Assembly (NCBI RefSeq): GCF_000698555.1
Contig: NZ_JFHE01000044.1
Coordinates: forward strand, 1-41,204
DNA length: 41,204 nucleotides
Direction: 5' to 3'
Source of the DNA: Caballeronia grimmiae
GTDB lineage: Bacteria > Pseudomonadota > Gammaproteobacteria > Burkholderiales > Burkholderiaceae
Of the stretch, positions 25,949-33,378 are shown in pieces. Position numbers and translations under genes: made by a program. Under the pieces are notes generated by a model. It saw only the letters and a list, made by a program, of their open reading frames with translations, ran no database searches and was not told the origin of the DNA. Position 1 is the first letter of the stretch. Each line of letters starts with the position of its first letter.

Positions 25949-27262
25949 TCAGGCCGTGCGCGTTTTCGCGGCAGCAACCGTGCGCTTGTTCGTCAGGATC
26001 AGCACGCAGGAGAGCGCCGCCATGCACGCCATCAGAAGCAGGCCGCCGCTCGTGCTGCCCGTCGCGGATTTCACCCAGCCGAGTGCCGCCGGCCCCCAGA
26101 AGCCGCCCGACAGGCCGATCGTGTTGATGAGCGCAATGCCGCCCGCCGCAGCCGGACCCGCAATGGTCTCCGACGGTATCGCCCAGAACACCGTGTAGGC
26201 CATCCACATGCAGGCGGTTGCCGCCGTGAGCAGCGCGAGCGTCGCGACGAGATGGCCGGATGCGTACGGCGTAACAGCAAGCAGCGCCGCCGCGGCGAGC
26301 GCGGGCAATGCGCTGTGATAGCGGCGCTCGCCCACTGCGTCGGAACGGCGTCCTGCCGCGTACATGGCGATTGCGGCGGCAACATACGGAATCGCGGCGT
26401 TCCAGCCGAGGCGGAGGGTATCGTTCACGCCCTGTTCCTTGATGAGCGTCGGCAGCCAGAAGCTCATCGCGTAGATCGGAAAGATGATGCAGAAGTACGC
26501 GAGCGCCAGCCGGTAGACACGCGGATTGCGCAATACTTCGGAAAACGAATCGATTCGATGTTCATGCCCGCCGTTGCCGCCGACTTCCGCTTCCACCAGA
26601 CGCTTCTCGTCTGGCGTGAGCCAGCGCGCATCGGCAGGACGATCGGCGAGCGTGAACCAGACGAGCGCACCGAGCGCCAGGCACGGCAGACCTTCGACGA
26701 GAAACATCCACTGCCAGCCGGACAAGCCGCCGACGCCCGCGAGCGACGACATCAGCCACGCGGATAACGGCCCGCCGACCACACCGCCGATCGGCCCCGC
26801 GACGAACACGAGCGCGATGGCCCGCGCCATGCGCTTCGGCCCGTACCAGCGCGACAGGTAATAGATCATGCCCGGCGCGAAGCCCGCTTCGAACACACCG
26901 AGCAGGAAGCGCATGGCATAGAACGCAGGCACGTTGCGCACGAACAGCATGCATGCCGACGTAATGCCCCACAGCACGAGGATGCGGCTGAACGTGAGCC
27001 GCGCGCCGATCCTCGGCAACATCAGATTGCTCGGAATCTCGAACAGCACATAGCCGATGAAAAAGATGCCCGCGCCGACGCCATAGGCGGCGTCGGAGAA
27101 GCCGAGATCGCTTTGCATCTGGAGTTTCGCAAAGCCGACGTTCACGCGATCCAGATACGCGAACATGTAGCACGCGATGAGCAGCGGCAGGAGCCGCCAG
27201 TTGATTCTGCTGTAGAGCGCCGCAACCGCGCGGCTGCCTTGCTGCATCTGAATCGTCGACAT
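25949..27262 (-). CDS. MFS transporter, anion:cation symporter (ACS) type
   Basis: A 437-residue inner-membrane protein with about 12 hydrophobic segments and ACS-family features: FAYLDRVNVGFAKLQM in TM1, GYVLFEIPSNLML in TM2, and FLLGVFEAGFAPGMIYYLSRWY in TM4. This family imports organic anions such as tartrate, phthalate or hexuronates. A good AGGAG precedes the ATG. It is the first gene of the operon with the M81 peptidase and alpha/beta hydrolase, 123 bases from the divergent LysR start. Confidence 0.9.
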   Translation of the reverse strand: MSTIQMQQGSRAVAALYSRINWRLLPLLIACYMFAYLDRVNVGFAKLQMQSDLGFSDAAYGVGAGIFFIGYVLFEIPSNLMLPRIGARLTFSRILVLWGITSACMLFVRNVPAFYAMRFLLGVFEAGFAPGMIYYLSRWYGPKRMARAIALVFVAGPIGGVVGGPLSAWLMSSLAGVGGLSGWQWMFLVEGLPCLALGALVWFTLADRPADARWLTPDEKRLVEAEVGGNGGHEHRIDSFSEVLRNPRVYRLALAYFCIIFPIYAMSFWLPTLIKEQGVNDTLRLGWNAAIPYVAAAIAMYAAGRRSDAVGERRYHSALPALAAAALLAVTPYASGHLVATLALLTAATACMWMAYTVFWAIPSETIAGPAAAGGIALINTIGLSGGFWGPAALGWVKSATGSTSGGLLLMACMAALSCVLILTNKRTVAAAKTRTA

Positions 27263-27351
27263 GGGCGTCTCCTGGGTCTCTTCCCTTTATCGGGTAAGGC
27301 CATGTTGAGCCTGTGCTACTGTGCGAGCAAGAGCAACTAAGTTCACAAATC

Positions 27352-27368
27352 GTTGCCTTTTGAGCAAC
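27352..27368. promoter_or_regulatory. LysR-type dyad GTTGC-N7-GCAAC
   Basis: A perfect 5+5 inverted repeat with T-N11-A spacing (T27354 to A27366) in the divergent gap between the MFS operon and the LysR gene, 17 bases before the LysR start. It is the likely site for that regulator. Confidence 0.5.
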
Positions 27369-27385
27369 ACAGAGGAAGGTCGACC

Positions 27386-28336
27386 ATGCGCGAAATCAAC
27401 CAGCAACGTCTGCGCTACTTCCACGAAGTGCTTTCGCACGGCACGATTCGCGGCGCGGCGGATCACCTGAATACATCGCCGTCCGTGATCGCGCGGCAGA
27501 TCAAGCTGCTCGAAGATGAACTCGGCACGACGCTCTTCGAACGCGAGGCGCGCGGCGTGCGGCCAACCGAAGCGGCGTTTCATCTGCTCGAGTTCTGGCG
27601 CGGCTATCGCTCGCAACAGGAGAAGCTCGAAGACCAGTTGCACGCGCTGAAAGGCTTGCAACGAGGCCACGTTCGGCTTGCGGTAAGCGAAGGCTATGTC
27701 GATACGCTCGTCGACGACGTGCTCGCGCCGTTCTGCGCCCGCTATCCGCGCCTTCAGATCGACGTGAAGATGCTCGCCGTCGACGACCTGCTCGATGAAG
27801 TGGCAGAGAGCCGTGCGCATATCGGACTCGCGTATAACCCGCCGCCGCACGAGCGCATCGAGATTCGTGCAAGCTCGCCGCAGCCCGTCGTATTGCTCGC
27901 GCGGCGTGATCATCCGCTGGCGAAACGCGGGGGCGTCGCGCAGATCGGCGACCTGCTCGACTATCCGCTCGCGCTGATGCCGCCGAGCTTCGGCATCGGT
28001 CATGTCGTGAAGATGCTGGAGACGACCGACAACCTCGCCATCCGTCCAACGCTCACGACCAACTCGCTCAGCGCGTTGAAGCGCTTCGTCGCGGCGGAGA
28101 ATTTCATCACGCTGATCGGCGAGTTCGCGGCGTATCGCGAGTTGGCCAGCGGCGAGCTGACCATCATCCCGATCGCGCATCCGCTCTTCGAAAGTGCGCA
28201 GGCCAGGCTTCTCGTGAAAACGGGACGGCCGCTTGCCGCAGGTCCGCAGGAACTGCTCGACTGGATTCTCAGCAGGATGCCGATGTTCGCGCAAGGCGCG
28301 CCCCGTCGCGGCAAGAGCAGACGGGCACGTCGATGA
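27386..28336 (+). CDS. LysR-family transcriptional regulator
   Basis: A 316-residue LysR protein. Its winged helix is at about 4-63 (GTIRGAADHLNTSPSVIARQIKLLEDELGTTLFEREARG), with an effector domain after a linker helix rich in Gln/Glu. The start is MREINQQRL at 27386, after AGAGGAAGG; an ATG at 27353 would be longer but cuts through the operator. It is divergent from the MFS-M81-hydrolase operon and probably regulates it. Confidence 0.9.
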   Translation: MREINQQRLRYFHEVLSHGTIRGAADHLNTSPSVIARQIKLLEDELGTTLFEREARGVRPTEAAFHLLEFWRGYRSQQEKLEDQLHALKGLQRGHVRLAVSEGYVDTLVDDVLAPFCARYPRLQIDVKMLAVDDLLDEVAESRAHIGLAYNPPPHERIEIRASSPQPVVLLARRDHPLAKRGGVAQIGDLLDYPLALMPPSFGIGHVVKMLETTDNLAIRPTLTTNSLSALKRFVAAENFITLIGEFAAYRELASGELTIIPIAHPLFESAQARLLVKTGRPLAAGPQELLDWILSRMPMFAQGAPRRGKSRRARR

Positions 28337-28502
28337 GGGGCGTCATGCTTGTCGGAGACGCGCGATGTATGGTCACGCACATAACCGCAGCGATGCGAAA
28401 GGCGGTCTGCCTGGACTGATCCGAGCGTCATCGACGGAGAAGGTATGGCCCGCCGGACACGAACTTTCTGCTGACGCAACGTTATCTGTTCCTGCAGCGC
28501 AA

Positions 28503-29429
28503 TCAGATACGCGCATCGAACTTCGACGCGAGCCTGCCTTGCTCGAACGTCGACACGACGAAGTCGATGAACACTCTCGTTCTGGCCGGAAGCAGCGTCC
28601 GCTTTGGATAGTAAAGCGAGATCGGATTCTGTTCCGCATACCATGCGGGAAGCAGCCGGACGAGCGTGCCGTTCGACAAACCCGGCGCGGCGTGAGGCAT
28701 CGGCAGAAGCGCAAGACCTTGTCCGAGCATCGCGGCATGCGCGATCGCTTCGGGATCGTCGAAGATCATCCGCGTGCGGAACTCCGCGACGCACTGTTCG
28801 CCCACTTGATTGACCAACGTCCACGCACGCAGCCGCCCGGTCGTGGGCGAGCGCCGCGCGATGCCATCGAAGCCGATGAGTTCGGACGGATGCGTCGGCA
28901 TCTTCCGCCCCGCCATGAACGAAGGCGACGCCACCACGACGATATGCGTCCGCGCCAGTTCGCGCGCCACGATCGTCGATGTCAGTTCGATGCCGCCGCC
29001 AATCGCCACGTCGAAGCCTTCCGCGATGATATCGACAGGCCGGTTATCGAAGTGCCAGTCGGGCACGATGCCGGGATACCGATCGAGAAACGCACCGAGC
29101 ATCGGCACCAAATATTCGCGGCCGAACGCCAGCGCCACGCTGACCTTGAGCGTCCCCGACGGTTTGCCGTCGATCATCGCCGCGCCCGCGAAGGCATTGC
29201 TTATCGCCTCGAACGGTCCGGCGATCTCGCGCTGGAACTGCTCGCCAGCCGGCGTCAGCGTCAGGCTGCGCGTGCTGCGCTGGAACAGGCGGATGCCGAG
29301 TGTCGCTTCGAGCCTCGCGATGTTTTTACTGACCGCCGCCGGCGTCATGCCGAGCCGCCTCGCTGCCGAGGAGAAACTTCCAAGCTCCGCGCTCAGAAGG
29401 AATGACTCGACGAAGTTGAGAGCTTCCAT
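28503..29429 (-). CDS. LysR-family transcriptional regulator
   Basis: A LysR protein of 308 residues from MEALNFVESF; in-frame ATGs at 29435 and 29459 would give 310 or 318. The winged helix is near 5-62 (GSFSSAARRLGMTPAAVSKNIARLEATLGIRLFQRSTRS). The CrgA/DsdC-like effector domain (SGTLKVSVALAFGREYLVPML) is typical of the many Burkholderia LysR proteins that sit divergent from an SDR or reductase. It is divergent from the SDR gene at 29535 and probably controls it. No operon partner follows. Confidence 0.88.
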   Translation of the reverse strand: MEALNFVESFLLSAELGSFSSAARRLGMTPAAVSKNIARLEATLGIRLFQRSTRSLTLTPAGEQFQREIAGPFEAISNAFAGAAMIDGKPSGTLKVSVALAFGREYLVPMLGAFLDRYPGIVPDWHFDNRPVDIIAEGFDVAIGGGIELTSTIVARELARTHIVVVASPSFMAGRKMPTHPSELIGFDGIARRSPTTGRLRAWTLVNQVGEQCVAEFRTRMIFDDPEAIAHAAMLGQGLALLPMPHAAPGLSNGTLVRLLPAWYAEQNPISLYYPKRTLLPARTRVFIDFVVSTFEQGRLASKFDARI

Positions 29430-29534
29430 GATCATTCGATACCGGCGGTTGAAAGTCATAGTCTAAATCGACGCTACTCAACGCCCGCCGGCGCGGCGAT
29501 ACTTCGTCCATCGACTACTCAGGAACACACTCAA

Positions 29535-30278
29535 ATGACCTCGACTCTCTCTGGCAAAGTGGCTTTCGTGACCGGCGGCGCACGTGGCATCGGCGCGGCA
29601 ATCGTTCGAAGACTGGCGCGCGATGGCGCCAAGGTTGCCTTCACCTATAAGGGATCGGCTGCCTCGGCGAATGCGCTGGCGGAAGAGATCGTCGCAAACG
29701 ACGGTCATGCGCTGGCTTTGCAAGCCGATGCCGGCGACGCCGTCGCGCTAAGCCGTGCAGTCGACGAGGCCGCCGCTGCGTTCGGCAAGATCGACATTCT
29801 CGTGAACAATGCGGGCGTCCTATTCCTCGGACCAGTGGACACCTTCTCGCTAGAAGACTTCGACACCACGTTGCAGATCAACGTGCGCGGCGTATTCGTC
29901 GCAGTGAAGGCGGTGTTGCCGCACATGGGAAACGGCGGGCGAATCGTCAATATCGGCAGTTGCAACGCGGAACGCATGCCGTTCCCGGGCGGCGCCGCCT
30001 ACGCGATGAGCAAGTCCGCGCTGCGAGGCCTCGTTCAGGGCATGGCGCGCGATCTCGGTCCGCGTGGCATCACGGTCAACAATGTCCAGCCCGGTCCCAC
30101 GGACACGGACATGAACCCCGGGTCGAGCGACTTCGCCGCGTCGCTGCATGGGCTGATGGCCCTGCAACGCCACGCGCATCCGGATGAAATCGCGGGGATG
30201 GTCGCTTATGTCGTCGGACCGGAGGCGGGATTCGTGACGGGCGCGAGCTTGACGATCGATGGCGGCTTCAACGCTTGA
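29535..30278 (+). CDS. SDR-family oxidoreductase
   Basis: A 247-residue classical short-chain dehydrogenase. It has TGGARGIG at 13-20, NNAG at 91-94, S142, Y156 and K160 (YAMSK), and VTGASLTIDGG near the end, so the active site is complete. It uses NAD(P)H to reduce or oxidise a carbonyl/alcohol that cannot be named here. An AGGA site precedes the ATG. It is divergent from a LysR gene, a common pairing in Burkholderia. A hairpin terminator follows about 28 bases after its stop. Confidence 0.9.
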   Translation: MTSTLSGKVAFVTGGARGIGAAIVRRLARDGAKVAFTYKGSAASANALAEEIVANDGHALALQADAGDAVALSRAVDEAAAAFGKIDILVNNAGVLFLGPVDTFSLEDFDTTLQINVRGVFVAVKAVLPHMGNGGRIVNIGSCNAERMPFPGGAAYAMSKSALRGLVQGMARDLGPRGITVNNVQPGPTDTDMNPGSSDFAASLHGLMALQRHAHPDEIAGMVAYVVGPEAGFVTGASLTIDGGFNA

Positions 30279-30306
30279 TCGTTCGCTGCCAGAGCGCCGA
30301 TAGAAC

Positions 30307-30339
30307 GACGTTGCGCGACCTTGCCTGCCGCGCAACGTC
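30307..30339 (+). terminator. Probable intrinsic terminator of the SDR gene
   Basis: GACGTTGCGCG and CGCGCAACGTC form a perfect 11-base stem around an 11-base loop, followed by TTCGTCTTCTC. The T tract is weak but the stem is strong and well placed 28 bases after the SDR stop. Confidence 0.55.
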
Positions 30340-30387
30340 TTCGTCTTCTCGCCCGCCTGAAAACCAAGACGTTTGCGAAATGCGTTG

Positions 30388-30427
30388 CCTTGAGTCGTCT
30401 TCATGAAGACGTGCATTTCCTTGAGTC
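30388..30427. promoter_or_regulatory. 16-base palindrome flanked by direct repeats
   Basis: CGTCTTCATGAAGACG (30396-30411) is a perfect palindrome. CCTTGAGTC occurs at 30388-30396 and again at 30419-30427, 31 bases apart, about three helical turns. It lies 138-177 bases before the 161-residue gene. This looks like a regulator site but no family can be named. Confidence 0.4.
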
Positions 30428-30564
30428 CTTCGAAGTCGGTTTCAACGATTGACCGTTAGTCGCATTGCAAGCGGTCATCAGGCGTCGATTCCCTTTGACA
30501 TCCCCTCACCCGAAACCTAACGTTCAAGCCAACGATCACGCATGGCACCGTCGGAGACCGGCTC

Positions 30565-31050
30565 ATGGACACTGCCGCTGAACGCAACTTGATCCGCGAC
30601 GTTTCCCGCGATGTCCTCGCGCAACTCGCGCCCAACGAGCTGCCGCTCTTCACGACGATCAGCGCAGCGTGGTTCGCCGATCCCCAGGCGGCGCAGAAAG
30701 CATCGCGCAACGGGGATGCCGCCCTCGGCTTCGGTCCCGATCCGTTCTCGGTTCTCTTCGCACCGCTCGTCCTTCAGGTCGTTTCCGAGCTCTTGCCGAT
30801 GCTTGGCAACATCGCGTTGAAGGCGACGGAGACGGTCATCGGGGAAGAAGTGTCGGTCGCGGTCAGAAAGATGTTCCGCCACGGCGACGCCGACGCCCCC
30901 GCCGATGCGGCGCCGATCCTCACCAGCAAGGAACTGGGCGAAGTGCATCGTCATGTGATCGCCGCTGGCAAACGCCTGCGCATCGAGCCTGCGCAAGCCC
31001 AGCGGCTCGCCGATGCGGTCGTCGCCCAGTTCGTGATGCCCGACAAGTGA
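30565..31050 (+). CDS. Conserved-looking small protein of unknown function beside an M48 peptidase
   Basis: A 161-residue acidic, helical protein with no signal peptide. A hydrophobic stretch near residues 60-85 (FSVLFAPLVLQVVSELLPMLGNIALK) may dip into or bind the membrane. The end (HRHVIAAGKRLRIEPAQAQRLADAVVAQFV) looks like a helical domain. No known family motif is visible. The ATG follows GGAG at moderate distance. It ends eight bases before the M48 peptidase start on the same strand, so the two are probably one operon and may act together. Confidence 0.7.
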   Translation: MDTAAERNLIRDVSRDVLAQLAPNELPLFTTISAAWFADPQAAQKASRNGDAALGFGPDPFSVLFAPLVLQVVSELLPMLGNIALKATETVIGEEVSVAVRKMFRHGDADAPADAAPILTSKELGEVHRHVIAAGKRLRIEPAQAQRLADAVVAQFVMPDK

Positions 31051-31057
31051 GCGGATC

Positions 31058-33354
31058 ATGCCGGACCACGACGCATCTGCGGCGAGCGCGCGGCGGCTCA
31101 ACCCGTTGCCTTTTCCGTCCGACATCGCGCTAAGATTCGATCTCCTGATCATTCTGATCGTGTGTGTCAGCAGCCAGTTCTACGCACACTTCTGGGAAAG
31201 CCTTCACCCCGAACAAAGGGATGCGCTCGCGGCCTGCGCATCGAGCGTGGTCAACGAAGTGTTCAATGCCGCACAGGAAGCGTCGCAGCAAACGATCTTC
31301 GCGCCTCGGGTCGCGACGTGCATGGCGCTGCTCCGGCCGCAATCGACGTGGAAGATCGCCGGCATCGTCGTCACGCTGACGCTCGGCGGTCTGCTCTACT
31401 GGTTCTTTCCGCCCTGGAAGCTCAGGACGCAACGGCTCGTACCCGTCGCTCGTGACGATCCCCCGGCCTTTTCGATGCACTCCAAAGCCTCTGTGACCGG
31501 GCGCACCTGAATCCCGCGCCGTCCTTCGTCTGGAACCCGCTCGCGAGCGGTCTGCCCGTCGCGTTCGGCCGCCGTGGGGATTACACCGTCGCGCTCAGCG
31601 GGGCGTTCGTCGCGCAGTGCTTCTACGCGGACCGCGCCGCGTTCAACGCGATCATCCTTCACGAACTGGCGCACATCCGTAACCGCGACATCGACAAGAC
31701 CTTCATGACGATATCGGCGTGTCTCGCGTTCGTCGTGGTCAGCGCCGTACCCTTGCTCGGCGTCGGCGTCTTCAGCGCGCACGCGTGGCATCAAACGCTC
31801 TTCCTGATTGCCAAGACGACGCTCTGGAGCGCGCTCGTATTGCTGTCCGGCGCGTCGGTGCTGCGCGTGCGCGAATTCTATGCGGATTTGCAGGCATCGC
31901 AATGGGACGCCTCGCCCGCCGCCGTCGATCGCGTGCTCGCGCGCATGAGCGCCGCTGCTCCGCATGGATCACGCGCATATCTGAGCCTGCATCCGCGCGG
32001 CGATGCGCGTCGCGCCGTGCTCGCCGATACCACGCCGCTCTTTAGCCTCGACAAGTGGGACGCGCTCGGCATCGGCTTCGCGGCGGGAGTCGTCATCCAG
32101 ACGGTGAACGGCTTCCTCATCGGCTTCGTCCCATCAGGGTCGACGAGCGGGGTGGCGCGCGTGTCGGTGATCGCGTCGCTCGTTACGCCGCTCGTCGTCA
32201 TGGTGTTCGCCATCGGCGCGCTTAGCACCGGCATCTGGCGCAGCGCGTATGCGGCGGTGCTTGATGGCCGCAATCCCGTTAAAGGCACCGCTGCAGCCGG
32301 CGCGCTCTTCGCGTCGGGCTACTTCCTGAACCAGGTGCTGATCGGCGCGGAATTCATGCTTGGCGGGCCATCCGCGCTGCAACTTTCGGCGGGCCATGCA
32401 CTCGGGCTGCTGGAAGTACACGTAATCGCGCTCGACTTCGCGATCATCGGCTGCTGGCTGATCTGCAACTGGATCGCGCGGGCGGCAGCCGCGTGGGTCG
32501 GCGTGACGGTCAGAAGCGCGTCGCCGTTGCCGGTGCTGATGCTGACCGGCGCGCTTTCCATCGCCCTCGTCGCAGCGATCTTCGGCTGGGGCGCGTTCGC
32601 TTCCGCATCGCTCGTGGCGCTCGGGCCTGACAACAGCTTCTATACGTCGCTCGTGATGATCGCGCCGCCGCTCGTCGTCGGGGCGCTCGCGGCGTGGCTG
32701 TTTCCGTGGTCCGCGCGTTGGTTCGGGCGCACGCGCCGCGACCGGCCCGTTTCCGCATGGGTCTTTCTCGATGCCGCCCCGGACGTCGAACGTTCGCTGC
32801 GTTTCGCCGAATTTCGCCCGGCGCGCGCAGTGTCGACCGGAATCGTGACCGGTCTCATCTTCTGCGCATGGATAGCATTGCTTAGGTATCGCAAGTTTCT
32901 TCCAGCCGCCCTCGCCGACGCGATTCACGCGTCGTTCACGCCGCTCTTTCGCCTCGCGGAACGCGCGGGCAGCACCGGCTATGCGCTCGTCATGCCGATT
33001 GCGTTCGCAGCGGCGCTCGCGGCGCTCATCGCGGCATCGCGTCCGGGCGCGTTCAATGCGTTGTACGGCCTGTGCGCGGGATCGGTAGCGGGAATCGTGA
33101 TGAGCATCGGCGGGCTCGTGACCATCGAACTGAACGCGCAATCGACGCTCGATTCCGCGCTGACGTCGGTTCTGCTCTATCTGTGCGTCGCGTCGCTCGC
33201 GGCGCTGCCCGGTGCGATGGCGGGCGCGATGATCGGCAACATGCGTCGCCATGCGAAGCCGCCACGCGCGCTTTCGATGCCGGGTAAATCGCTCATCGTG
33301 CTGCTCGTTCTCGCGGTGCTGGCCGGTTGGATCAAATCGATTCACGACATCTGA
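31058..33354 (+). pseudogene. Polytopic M48-family zinc metallopeptidase, frameshifted
   Basis: Two frames join into one 765-residue protein if the CCCCC run at 31460-31464 has one more C. The first frame gives an N-terminal cytoplasmic piece and two membrane segments (LLIILIVCVSS; IVVTLTLGGLLYWFF). The second continues FDALQSLCDRAHLNPAPSFVWNP and holds HELAH with H202, E203 and H206, then REFYADLQ with E273 as third zinc ligand and D277. This is the M48 (HtpX/Ste24-like) layout. About ten further hydrophobic segments follow, far more than HtpX. As read, it would stop at 31508-31510. All catalytic residues survive, so an assembly error is quite possible. Confidence 0.75.
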
Positions 33355-33378
33355 CGCAAGAAGACGCGCGTCAGTTTT
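33351..33378 (+). terminator. Probable terminator after the M48 gene
   Basis: CTGACGC and GCGTCAG form a 7-base stem with a 10-base loop, followed by TTTT. It starts in the M48 stop region and overlaps the stop codon of the convergent vgrG. Confidence 0.55.

Noticed and set aside
32134..33345. 403-codon open frame antisense to the M48 gene
   Set aside because: Extremely Arg-rich with no motif; the sense frame carries membrane segments and M48 residues.
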